From: Methylophilus medardicus
Lineage (GTDB): Bacteria; Pseudomonadota; Gammaproteobacteria; Burkholderiales; Methylophilaceae
Assembly (NCBI RefSeq): GCF_006363955.1
Contig: NZ_CP040948.1
Location: 434,001-498,000, forward strand
Direction of reading: 5' to 3'
DNA: 64,000 nucleotides
Shown here: positions 55,193 to 64,000 of the stretch, piece after piece
Position numbering within the stretch: the stretch's first letter is position 1
Layout of the letters: each line of letters opens with the position of its first letter
The notes under the pieces: model-generated
Told to the model about the DNA's origin: nothing
Databases searched by the model: none
What the model saw: only the letters and a program-made list of their open reading frames with translations
Program-made: the position numbers and the translations under genes

Positions 55193-57448
55193 CTAGACGG
55201 AGAGTGCTTCTTCTTTAAAAATTAATTTCACTTGATCGTGCTCATCAATATCGATGTGCACCTGGCCACCATCATTGAGTCGACCAAACAGCAATTCATC
55301 AGCCAAGGCTTTACGAATGGTGTCTTGAATCAATCGAGCCATCGGACGTGCGCCCATCAGCGGATCAAAGCCTTTTTTGCCCAGATAGGCTTTCAGTGCA
55401 TCGCTGAAAGTCACTTCAACTTTTTTCTCGTGCAACTGATCTTCAAGTTGCATGAGGAATTTGTCGACGACACGCAAGATGACTTCTTGGTTGAGCGCAC
55501 CAAACGAAACGGTGGCATCCAAACGGTTACGGAACTCTGGACTGAAGAAGCGTTTCAGATCCGCAGCCTCATCGGTACTATCCTTGCTGTTGGTAAAGCC
55601 GATGCTGGATTTAGATAAGTTTTCTGCACCCGCATTGGTCGTCATAATAATGGTCACATTGCGGAAATCTGCTTTGCGGCCATTGTTATCGGTCAGCGTG
55701 CCATGATCCATTACTTGCAACAGAATATTGAAAATATCCGGGTGCGCTTTTTCGATTTCGTCCAGCAACAGCACGCAATAAGGTTGTTTCGTCACAGCCT
55801 CGGTCAACAGGCCGCCTTGGTCAAAGCCAACATAGCCCGGAGGCGCACCAATCAAGCGTGATACCGCATGCCGTTCCATATATTCCGACATATCAAAACG
55901 TAATAGCTCAATGCCCAGCACATAAGCCAATTGTTTAGCGACCTCGGTTTTACCAACGCCAGTGGGGCCTGCAAACAAGAAGCTACCGATAGGTTTGCTG
56001 CTGTTGCCCAAGCCGCTGCGCGCCATTTTGACGGCTGAGGCCAATACTTCAATCGCTTTGTCCTGACCAAACACAACGGCTTTCAAGTCACGCTCTAGCG
56101 TTTTTAACGCATTGCGGTCATCGCTCGAGATGTTTTTGGGTGGGATGCGGGCAATTTTGGCAATGATTTCTTCAATCTCTTTGTTGCCAATAATTTTCTT
56201 TTGTTTGCTCTTAGGCAGAATGCGTTGTGCAGCCCCTGCCTCATCAATCACGTCAATCGCCTTGTCTGGCAAGTGACGGTCGTTGATGTACTTCGCAGAC
56301 AACTCAGCCGCCACCGTTAGGGCGCTCGCACTGTATTTGACGCTGTGATGCTCTTCAAATCTGGTTTTGAGGCCTTTTAAAATCTCAATGGTTTCGGCCA
56401 CGCTAGGCTCTTGCACATCAATCTTTTGGAAGCGACGTGAGAGGGCATGGTCTTTTTCAAAAATGCCACGGTACTCTTGGTAGGTCGTCGCACCGATGCA
56501 TTTGAGCGATCCGTTGGATAACGCTGGTTTGAGTAGGTTGCTGGCATCCAGCGTGCCGCCACTGGCAGAACCGGCGCCAATTAACGTATGAATTTCATCA
56601 ATAAACAAAATGGCTTCTGGTTTTTCGGCCAATTGTTTCATCACCGCTTTTAGACGCTGTTCAAAATCACCACGGTATTTGGTCCCGGCGAGCAAGGCGC
56701 CCATGTCTAACGAGTAAACAGTGGCGTTTTCCAACACTTCTGGAATGTCATTGCTAACAATACGGGAGGCCAAGCCTTCGGCGATGGCGGTTTTACCCAC
56801 ACCGGCTTCACCAACGAGCAGTGGGTTATTTTTGCGGCGGCGGCATAAGGTTTGGATCACACGCTCTAACTCTGGGCCGCGACCGATTAAAGGATCAATC
56901 TTGCCTGCAATGACCTGTGCATTGAGGTTGAGGGTGAAGCTCTCCAACGCACCGGTGCTGACGTTCTCGCCTTCGCTTTCTTGTTCAGCACTCGATGCCT
57001 TTGGCTCACTGTCCTGAATTTTGGCGACGCCATGCGAAATGAAGTTAACGACGTCGAGGCGGGTCACACCTTGTTGGTGCAAGAAAAATACCGCGTGAGA
57101 ATCTTTTTCGCCATAAATCGCAACCAGCACATTGGCGCCGGTCACTTCTTTTTTGCCTGAAGATTGCACATGCAGCATGGCACGTTGAATCACGCGCTGA
57201 AAACCTAACGTCGGCTGGGTGTCTACTTCCTCAGTGCCAGCGACAGTGGGGGTATGTTCTTCGATGTATTGCGTCAGTTCATTACGTAAGGTGTCGAATT
57301 TGGCACCGCAGGCGCGCAATACCTCTGCGGCTGTGGGGTTATCCAACATAGCCAGTAACAGATGCTCAACCGTAATTAATTCGTGACGCTTTTGTCGCGC
57401 GTCCATAAACGCCATGTGCAGGCTAACTTCAAGTTCTTGAGCAATCAT
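55193..57448 (-). CDS. clpA: ATP-dependent Clp protease ATP-binding subunit ClpA
   Basis: AAA+ unfoldase feeding ClpP, 751 aa. The N-terminal repeat domain (about 1-140, which binds ClpS) is followed by D1 with GEAGVGKTAIAEGLA and FIDEIHTLIGAG, and D2 with GPTGVGKTEVAKQLA and LLLDEIEKAHPDIFN. The ClpP-binding loop appears as the IGF-type tripeptide in SSIGFTNS. AAGGAAAG precedes the ATG. It lies downstream of clpS on the same strand but 262 bp apart, so it may have its own promoter. Confidence 0.97.
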   Translation of the reverse strand: MIAQELEVSLHMAFMDARQKRHELITVEHLLLAMLDNPTAAEVLRACGAKFDTLRNELTQYIEEHTPTVAGTEEVDTQPTLGFQRVIQRAMLHVQSSGKKEVTGANVLVAIYGEKDSHAVFFLHQQGVTRLDVVNFISHGVAKIQDSEPKASSAEQESEGENVSTGALESFTLNLNAQVIAGKIDPLIGRGPELERVIQTLCRRRKNNPLLVGEAGVGKTAIAEGLASRIVSNDIPEVLENATVYSLDMGALLAGTKYRGDFEQRLKAVMKQLAEKPEAILFIDEIHTLIGAGSASGGTLDASNLLKPALSNGSLKCIGATTYQEYRGIFEKDHALSRRFQKIDVQEPSVAETIEILKGLKTRFEEHHSVKYSASALTVAAELSAKYINDRHLPDKAIDVIDEAGAAQRILPKSKQKKIIGNKEIEEIIAKIARIPPKNISSDDRNALKTLERDLKAVVFGQDKAIEVLASAVKMARSGLGNSSKPIGSFLFAGPTGVGKTEVAKQLAYVLGIELLRFDMSEYMERHAVSRLIGAPPGYVGFDQGGLLTEAVTKQPYCVLLLDEIEKAHPDIFNILLQVMDHGTLTDNNGRKADFRNVTIIMTTNAGAENLSKSSIGFTNSKDSTDEAADLKRFFSPEFRNRLDATVSFGALNQEVILRVVDKFLMQLEDQLHEKKVEVTFSDALKAYLGKKGFDPLMGARPMARLIQDTIRKALADELLFGRLNDGGQVHIDIDEHDQVKLIFKEEALSV

Positions 57449-57710
57449 GATGACTTTCCTTAATCCACTACACTACAAAAAACGCCACATCCATAGAAGT
57501 CAATCCATGTAATCCGGCAAACTTGTCCGTTTATTGTTATCGTGCTTTTTTCTAAAAAATTCAATATGCCATTACTGCTTTGTGCTCAAGTGGTATGAGT
57601 CAAGCGGGACAAAATCACCTCAGTTATATGCTATCACTTTCAAGCAACACTTGAATCGTGAGTATGTCAGTGGTTTTGCCCGATATTCACTAGATGCCTC
57701 ACCTCAGGTG
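57449..57710. other. clpS-clpA intergenic region
   Basis: This 262-bp gap has no convincing gene. On the minus strand TTGACT near 57505 with TTTTGT 17 bp later is a weak clpA promoter candidate. The stretch just after the clpS stop contains the short palindrome CACCTCAGGTG (57700-57710) without a T run. Nothing else was recognised. Confidence 0.4.
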
Positions 57711-58022
57711 TCAGGCGGCTTCAATCACGCATTGCAAGGGGTGTTGCGCTTCGCGAGCGGATTCAAGCACCTGATGCATTTTGGTTTCGGCAATGTCTTG
57801 GGGATACACGCCGCAAATGCCCATGCCTTCCGTATGTACTTTGAGCATGATTTGCGTCGCTTGTTCACGAGACTTGTTAAAAAAACGTTCAATCACGGCC
57901 ACAACAAACTCCATCGGGGTGTAGTCGTCATTCAGCAACATCACCTTGAATAGCTCTGGAGTTTTTGGTTTGGCAATGTTTGCTTCAATTGCCAGATCAC
58001 CTTCACGCTTTGGTCGTACCAT
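57711..58022 (-). CDS. clpS: ATP-dependent Clp protease adaptor ClpS
   Basis: N-end-rule adaptor that delivers substrates to ClpAP. The 103-aa protein has a disordered N-terminus and the fold core [23 protein letters not shown]. The Asn-Asp pair contacts the substrate's N-terminal residue. [19 protein letters not shown] completes the signature. It precedes clpA in the usual order. Confidence 0.96.
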   Translation of the reverse strand: MVRPKREGDLAIEANIAKPKTPELFKVMLLNDDYTPMEFVVAVIERFFNKSREQATQIMLKVHTEGMGICGVYPQDIAETKMHQVLESAREAQHPLQCVIEAA

Positions 58023-58048
58023 AGTTTTGTATACCTGTCTTAGAACCT

Positions 58049-58076
58049 ATTTTGCGCCTTGTACTGAAAATTTCAA
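58049..58076 (-). promoter_or_regulatory. Possible clpS promoter
   Basis: Minus-strand TTGAAA (58076-58071), 16 bp, CAAAAT (58054-58049). The preceding CC makes CCTTGAAA resemble a sigma-32 -35 box, but no CCCAT-type -10 is present. Confidence 0.3.
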
Positions 58077-58105
58077 GGGCTTGATACGGCAGAAGTCGCG
58101 CTTTT

Positions 58106-59377
58106 TTAAAGATAAATTTTGACGCGCTTGACGATGCGATCCTGCACATCCAGAATTTCCAGTCGATGGGCACCAATTTTAAAACTGGTGTTTGGCTCTG
58201 GAATGCCTTCAAAGTGTTCAAGAATTAAACCGTTTAAAGTGCGTGGACCATCGGTAGGTAGTGAGAGTTTCAACTTTCGATTCAAGTCGCGCAACAAGCT
58301 CGCGCCATCGACCAGCCAACTGCCGTCTTCGTGTTGATGAAAATGACTGGCATGGTCAGGTGATTGTGTGGTGAACTCACCCACCACTTCTTCCAGAATA
58401 TCTTCTAAGGTCAGCAGGCCTTTGAATTCACCGTATTCATCCACCACCAGCGCCACGCGTTCATGGCGTTTTTGAAACTGTTGCAACTGCGTGTAAAGCG
58501 GCGTGCCCGAAGGAATATAATAAGGCAAAGTCATGGCTGCTTGTAATAAAGCTTTGGTGGGCGGTTTACCCATTTGAAAGTCGCGCAACAATGGCAATAC
58601 TTTGCGCACATGCAAAATGCCGACAATGTCTTCGTGGTCACCTTCTCTGACGGGTAAACGCGAGTGATGACTGCTCGCCAGCTGTTCCATGATTTGTTCT
58701 ACCGGGTGATCCAAGTCGATAAACTCAACCATGGTATGCGCGGTCATGGCGTCATCCACAATAATGTCTTCTAGGTCGAGCAAGTTGAGCAAAATCATGC
58801 GGCTTTGCGATGGAATGTATTGTCCAGCATCGCTGACAATGCTGCGCAACTCTTCGGTGGTAATAGAAGAAGCCTGCTCATCAAAGTTGACGCGGACCCC
58901 TAATAGTTTCACAAAGCCTTTGACGAATAAATTCACAAACCAGACGACAGGGGTGAACAGCCAAAGCAAGGGATACAACAGATAGCTGCTGGCAAACCCA
59001 AGTTTTTCGGCGTGGGCCGCCGCAATCACCTTGGGTGAAATCTCGCTAAACACCAAAATGGCAAAGGTGATGGCGAGTGAGCCTGCCATCAATACATAAT
59101 CGCCTTCGCCAAACAAGCGCTTGGAGATGAAAACCTCTAAGGTGGAAGAGCCGACAATGCAAAAAGTGTTGCCCAGCAAAATGGCACCCAGGGTTTTGTC
59201 GGTTTGTGCAATGAGCCGGCTCGCGAGCATCGCGCCGCGATGGCCTTGTTTTGCCAAATGCCGCATCCGATAACGGTTGAGCGACATGAGGCTGGTTTCA
59301 GCAACAGAAAAGAAAGCGGTCAGTGACAGCAGGAGTAGCAGCAGACCAATCTGCCAACTGAGGGGGATGTTGTCCAA
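58106..59377 (-). CDS. CNNM/HlyC-CorC family membrane protein
   Basis: A 423-aa protein with a DUF21 (CNNM) domain of about four membrane segments (AFFSVAETSLMSLNRYRMRHLAKQG marks the start). Two CBS domains (about 200-320, including GLLTLEDILEEVVGEF) and a C-terminal CorC_HlyC domain follow. Relatives are linked to magnesium or cobalt efflux. It lies just after the secF terminator and is transcribed towards clpS; the gap of some 80 bp to clpS suggests separate regulation. Confidence 0.9.
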   Translation of the reverse strand: MDNIPLSWQIGLLLLLLSLTAFFSVAETSLMSLNRYRMRHLAKQGHRGAMLASRLIAQTDKTLGAILLGNTFCIVGSSTLEVFISKRLFGEGDYVLMAGSLAITFAILVFSEISPKVIAAAHAEKLGFASSYLLYPLLWLFTPVVWFVNLFVKGFVKLLGVRVNFDEQASSITTEELRSIVSDAGQYIPSQSRMILLNLLDLEDIIVDDAMTAHTMVEFIDLDHPVEQIMEQLASSHHSRLPVREGDHEDIVGILHVRKVLPLLRDFQMGKPPTKALLQAAMTLPYYIPSGTPLYTQLQQFQKRHERVALVVDEYGEFKGLLTLEDILEEVVGEFTTQSPDHASHFHQHEDGSWLVDGASLLRDLNRKLKLSLPTDGPRTLNGLILEHFEGIPEPNTSFKIGAHRLEILDVQDRIVKRVKIYL

Positions 59378-59388
59378 AAGAGTGGGAT

Positions 59389-59424
59389 TAAAAACAAGAA
59401 GCCACTAGTGTACCCACCAGTGGC
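59389..59424 (-). terminator. Terminator after secF
   Basis: On the minus strand GCCACTGGTG and CACTAGTGGC (59424-59401, one G-U pair) form a 10-bp stem with a 4-nt loop. TTCTTGTTTTT follows. It ends the yajC-secD-secF transcript. Confidence 0.65.
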
Positions 59425-59447
59425 TAAAAATCAAGCGTTGTTGCTGC

Positions 59448-60392
59448 TTAGGGGGCGACGGGTACTTCTTCTTCCTTGGGCTTTTTCTCGCTATCCCCGA
59501 TGAGGTTGGCACGGCTTACGCCAAGCCACATCGCGATTGGGCAGGCGACCAAAACAGAGGAGTAAATACCGAATAAAATACCAATGGTAAGCGCCAGTGA
59601 AAAGTTGTGCAGGGTTTCGCCACCAAAAAACAGCATGGAGCAGACCATGGTTTGCGTCATCATGTGGGTAATGATGGTGCGCGACATGGTGCGTGTAATC
59701 GCATTGTCGATCACATGCACCGCACTGGCTTTGCGCATCTTTTTAAAGTTTTCGCGAACCCGGTCAAACACCACCACAGACTCGTTGACTGAGTAACCCA
59801 GTACCGCAAGAATCGCCGCTAATACCGTGAGGTTAAACTCCCACTGAAAGAAAGCAAAAAAGCCCAAAATGATAATCACGTCATGCATGTTGGCGATAAT
59901 GGCCGCGACCGCAAAGCGCCACTCAAAACGCAACGCCAAGTAGCCCATGATGCCTGCACACACTAGCAACAAGGCGAGCGCGCCATTTTCATAGAGTTCT
60001 TCACCAACTTGCGAGCCCACCGACTCAACGCGGCGGATTTCTGCCCCGGCGTCCGCCGTTTTTAAGGCGCCTGAAATTTTCTCGGAGAGTTGCGCAATCG
60101 ACAGCTCTTTTTTTACTGGTAGACGGATCAACACATCTTGGCTAGAACCAAAGTTTTGCACGGTGACATCTTTTAAGCCGACGCCATCCATCACCTGACG
60201 AATTTGCTCAATATTGGCCGCAGCAGGGTAGTGCACTTCCATCACCGTGCCGCCAGTAAAATCGACACCGTAATTCAAGCCGCGATGCAGCAGAAAAAAG
60301 ATCGCTAATAAAAAAGTGATCAGCGAAATCGAGGTGGTCAGACGCCCGTAACTCATGAACGGGATGTCTTTTTTAATTCTGAATAATTCCAT
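59448..60392 (-). CDS. secF: Protein translocase subunit SecF
   Basis: Six-helix inner-membrane RND-type subunit of 314 aa that with SecD uses the proton gradient to finish export. GVDFTGGTVMEV is the conserved start of the periplasmic P1 region, GSQVGEELYENGALALL opens TM2, and YSVNESVVVFDRVREN is the conserved SecF cytosolic loop. The C-terminal 20 residues are Lys- and Glu-rich. It follows secD by 48 bp. Confidence 0.97.
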   Translation of the reverse strand: MELFRIKKDIPFMSYGRLTTSISLITFLLAIFFLLHRGLNYGVDFTGGTVMEVHYPAAANIEQIRQVMDGVGLKDVTVQNFGSSQDVLIRLPVKKELSIAQLSEKISGALKTADAGAEIRRVESVGSQVGEELYENGALALLLVCAGIMGYLALRFEWRFAVAAIIANMHDVIIILGFFAFFQWEFNLTVLAAILAVLGYSVNESVVVFDRVRENFKKMRKASAVHVIDNAITRTMSRTIITHMMTQTMVCSMLFFGGETLHNFSLALTIGILFGIYSSVLVACPIAMWLGVSRANLIGDSEKKPKEEEVPVAP

Positions 60393-60440
60393 AATCTGTT
60401 CTCTTAAATGCGTTGTGAGCTTGGCGTTAAACGCTGGCTG

Positions 60441-62270
60441 TTAACCAATCCGCAAGTGTTCAATCTTGCGGCGATAGCCGTACAACAAATTGACCAGGGC
60501 ACGCGATACTAATACGGCGCTAAACATCGAGGTCATGATGCCTAACACGTGCACCACGGCAAAGCCCTTGATCGGACCTGTACCAAACATAAACAGAGCC
60601 AAACCGGCAATCAGGGTGGTGACGTTAGAGTCCAAAATCGTATCAAACGCACGGTCATAGCCTGCATGGATACTTGCTTGCGGCGTGTTGCCGTTGCGTA
60701 ACTCTTCACGAATGCGTTCGTTAATCAGCACGTTAGCGTCAATCGCCATCCCCAGTGCCAAGGCAATCGCTGCCAGACCGGGTAAGGTGAGTGTGGCTTG
60801 CAACATCGATAAAATAGCCACCAGCAGCAACAAGTTCACGCCCAGCGCCATCACCGACACGCCACCGAAGGCCATGTAGTAGACAATCATCATGACTGCG
60901 ATGGCTGCAAAGCCCCACAGGGTCGAATGAACGCCGCGTTTGATGTTTTCTTCGCCCATGCTGGGGCCAACGGTACGCTCTTCAATGATTTCCATCGGGG
61001 CCGCCAGCGCGCCAGCGCGCAACAGCAATGAAATATCCGTGGCCTCTTGTGCATTGGCCATGCCTGAAATCTGCACGCGACCGCCGCCGATTTCTTCATT
61101 GATCACTGGTGCTGTAATGACTTCCGTGCTGCCTTTTTCAATCAGCAAGATCGCCATGCGTTTGCCGACGTTTTCACGGGTCACGTTTTTAAAGATGCCT
61201 GCGCCGCGGCCATCCAAGGTGACGTTGACGACTGAGGTGCCATTTTGACCGTTGACACCCGGGCCCGCATCCGTGATGCGGTCACCCGTGAGTACGACAC
61301 TCTTTTTCACCAGCACTGGACGACCTTCACGATCAGCGAATAACTCGTCACCAAACGGTACTTGGCCGCTTTGTGCTTTTTGCAAGGTGGCCATGTCGGA
61401 TTTCTCTTCATCGACCATGCGGATTTCAAGTGTAGCAGTACGGCCGAGAATCTCTTTGGCTTTGGCGGTGTCTTGTACCCCTGGCAGTTGCACCACAATG
61501 CGGTCTACGCCTTGTTGCTGCACAATCGGCTCAGCGACGCCCAGCTCATTAATACGGTTGTGTAGGGTTTGCAGGTTTTGCTTGAGTGCAAACTCTTGAA
61601 TGCGTTTTTGTGCCATCACGCTCATGCTGGCGACCACGCTAAAGTCTTTATCCCCGCCATTGATTTTGTAGGTGAGGTCAGAGAAGTCTTTGGCGAGTAA
61701 GTTACGCGCCTTGGTGGCTTCGGCTTCTGATTCAAATTTCACCACCACCACTTGGCCTTGACGCTCAATGCCATAGTAATTGATTTTTTCTTTACGCAAG
61801 GCCATGCGGAAATCACCGACCGTGCTTTCGGCAGCTTTGTCTAACGCGGCTTTCATGTCGACTTGCAGCAAAAAGTGCACGCCGCCACGTAAATCCAAAC
61901 CGAGATACATGGGCTTGGCGCCGATGCTTTGTAACCAGTTAGGCGTTTGTGGTACTAGGTTGAGCGCGACGGTGTAATCTTTGCCCAAATTGCCCACCAG
62001 CTTGTCTTTGGCCAGCAATTGCGTATCGGTATTTGCCAGACGCACTTTGACACCGCTGGCGTCCATAAACAAACCATCAAATGGGATGTTGGCCAGCTTC
62101 AGCGTGTCCTCCACTTTTTGCAATAAAGCCTGATCGACTTTGAGCGAGGATTTCGCCGGGCTGATCTGCACCGCAGGCGATTCTCCAAAAAAATTGGGGA
62201 TCGTATACAGCAGGCCAATGATAAACACTGTGCCAATCAGCACGAATTTCCATATCGGATAACGGTTCAT
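60441..62270 (-). CDS. secD: Protein translocase subunit SecD
   Basis: Partner of SecF, 609 aa with six membrane helices and a large periplasmic region. GLDLRGGVHFLLQVD marks the P1 base, with IVVQLPGVQD in the middle. GMAIDANVLINERIREELRNG is the TM4 motif with the proton-relay Asp. It is preceded by yajC in the standard yajC-secD-secF order. Confidence 0.98.
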   Translation of the reverse strand: MNRYPIWKFVLIGTVFIIGLLYTIPNFFGESPAVQISPAKSSLKVDQALLQKVEDTLKLANIPFDGLFMDASGVKVRLANTDTQLLAKDKLVGNLGKDYTVALNLVPQTPNWLQSIGAKPMYLGLDLRGGVHFLLQVDMKAALDKAAESTVGDFRMALRKEKINYYGIERQGQVVVVKFESEAEATKARNLLAKDFSDLTYKINGGDKDFSVVASMSVMAQKRIQEFALKQNLQTLHNRINELGVAEPIVQQQGVDRIVVQLPGVQDTAKAKEILGRTATLEIRMVDEEKSDMATLQKAQSGQVPFGDELFADREGRPVLVKKSVVLTGDRITDAGPGVNGQNGTSVVNVTLDGRGAGIFKNVTRENVGKRMAILLIEKGSTEVITAPVINEEIGGGRVQISGMANAQEATDISLLLRAGALAAPMEIIEERTVGPSMGEENIKRGVHSTLWGFAAIAVMMIVYYMAFGGVSVMALGVNLLLLVAILSMLQATLTLPGLAAIALALGMAIDANVLINERIREELRNGNTPQASIHAGYDRAFDTILDSNVTTLIAGLALFMFGTGPIKGFAVVHVLGIMTSMFSAVLVSRALVNLLYGYRRKIEHLRIG

Positions 62271-62315
62271 AACAAACTCTAGTTCAGAATGAAAGACAAG
62301 CGCGTCTTGTGCGGG

Positions 62316-62630
62316 TTAAATGGACTTCAAGGTGCCAGCTGGCAACAGGGTTTGTACGGTATGTTTTTGCACATGCACAACGGTGTTGGCCGCGATTTCG
62401 ATGCTGACAAAACTGTCACTCACTTTGGTGACTTTGCCGACGATGCCGCCGGTGGTGGCTACTTCGTCGCCGGCTTTCAAGGCTTCCAGCATCAACTTGT
62501 GTTGTTTTGCTTGCTTCATTTGCGGACGAATCAGCATAAAGTAGAACAAAACAAAAATCACTACCATGGGCAAAAAGCTCATGATGTCGGTGGCTGGGGC
62601 GCCGGCTGCGTAAGCGTTGCTAATAAACAT
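62316..62630 (-). CDS. yajC: Preprotein translocase subunit YajC
   Basis: A single-span 104-aa membrane protein that associates with SecDF. The helix is in FLPMVVIFVLFYFMLIRPQMKQAK, followed by the cytosolic LKAGDEVATTGGIVGKV signature. It starts with an AGGAAAT-type ribosome site and has an extended -10 promoter 40 bp upstream. Confidence 0.96.
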   Translation of the reverse strand: MFISNAYAAGAPATDIMSFLPMVVIFVLFYFMLIRPQMKQAKQHKLMLEALKAGDEVATTGGIVGKVTKVSDSFVSIEIAANTVVHVQKHTVQTLLPAGTLKSI

Positions 62631-62669
62631 ATGCTTGATTTCCTGAGTAAAACGACTAAATAACTCGCG

Positions 62670-62678
62670 ATTCTAGCA
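62670..62678 (-). promoter_or_regulatory. Extended -10 promoter of yajC-secD-secF
   Basis: On the minus strand TGC followed by TAGAAT (62675-62670), the TGn-TATAAT form, placing the start about 33 bp before yajC. The -35 region is weak. Confidence 0.5.
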
Positions 62679-62957
62679 CAGGCGGGCGAAGAATATGTGT
62701 CAGCGGGGTTTGAGGAACGCATGTGTGGCAATCAGGCCAACGCCCTGGGCTGGGTGTGCGCGATTGAATCATCGCCAGCTGAGAAGTGCGTCAGTGGCGC
62801 GCGTTTGGTGTGCGATCAATGGTGATTTGCAGCTGGCTTTGCCGCACACAGCAGGGTCTCGCTTGGATAGGGTAGCTTGTTAGCGAGAGGCTTTGCATGC
62901 ACGCGTTCAAGCCTAGAGCCCTCTGCAAAAAACATCATGCTACCTTTTGTTTGACCG
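62679..62957. other. Gene-free stretch between tgt and yajC
   Basis: About 280 bp between the tgt stop and the yajC promoter. I see no credible open reading frame, no terminator with a T run and no repeat. Some short GC-rich words (CAGCTGG/CCAGCTG types) recur but do not form a clear structure. The spacing is long for a queA-tgt-yajC-secDF operon. Confidence 0.5.

Positions 62958-64000
<1,043 letters not shown>

Noticed and set aside
62695-62883. Short open frame in the tgt-yajC gap
   Set aside because: No ribosome site or recognisable feature, and it is opposite to the direction of the operon.

Overview
The window reads as chromosomal DNA of a betaproteobacterium. Supporting signs are the divergent dciA(DUF721) / M23 peptidase-secA block, folE2 in an xseB-ispA-dxs run, a solitary RnfB-type ferredoxin beside nth, a soluble plus a membrane pyrophosphatase, and a VPEA-type PEP-CTERM protein. 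An MxaD-like SRPBCC protein next to a seven-bladed YVTN propeller hints at a methylotroph such as a member of the Methylophilaceae. That placement is inference, because no methanol dehydrogenase or 16S gene lies here. I see no insertion sequence, prophage, CRISPR array, tRNA or rRNA.

Layout. 1-6.3 kb: the 3'-truncated comF, then a tightly overlapped biotin operon bioBFHCD ending in a rhomboid protease. 6.3-8.5 kb: divergent LPS-core genes waaG and waaC. 8.5-12.5 kb: grpE-dnaK-dnaJ behind a sigma-32-like promoter, with hairpins between the genes. 12.5-12.8 kb: a gene-poor stretch with an orphan terminator that suggests a small RNA. 12.8-17.2 kb: an atypical ParA-like ATPase, corA, aroC and an MFS transporter. 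17.2-21.9 kb (minus strand): xseB-ispA-dxs-folE2 and a carboxylesterase. 21.9-25.4 kb: a type IV pilin with a sigma-54 promoter, the MxaD-like protein, the propeller and a PEP-CTERM protein. 25.5-33.3 kb: rppH, msrA, gap, pgk, a diguanylate cyclase, a second gap, purC, a DUF1232 protein and ppa. 33.3-40.1 kb: hppA, dciA, an M23 peptidase, secA and a DUF1289 protein.

40.1-45.5 kb holds the most interesting locus. It is a minus-strand run rsxB, nth, DUF1841, ECF sigma factor, zinc-binding anti-sigma factor, a small secreted Cys-repeat peptide, a DUF692/MNIO oxidase and a DUF2063 partner, with a MarR gene beyond. The last three match the HvfABC/bufferin type of copper-binding RiPP system. The precursor is unusual: two GKCG-type motifs are followed by four perfect decapeptide repeats, each ending in EGSC.

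45.6-48.6 kb: dapA, bamC and an MBL-fold hydrolase. 48.6-55.2 kb (minus strand): a heavy-metal RND efflux operon (small periplasmic protein, cusC, cusB, cusA, divergent PII-like protein) with a dyad inside its predicted promoter spacer. 55.2-64 kb (minus strand): clpA, clpS, a CNNM/CorC protein, and tgt-yajC-secD-secF with tgt cut by the window end.

Two metal-handling loci (the bufferin-like cluster and the Cus-type pump) lie within 15 kb of each other. They would act on periplasmic metal by sequestration and by efflux respectively, if the family assignments hold.
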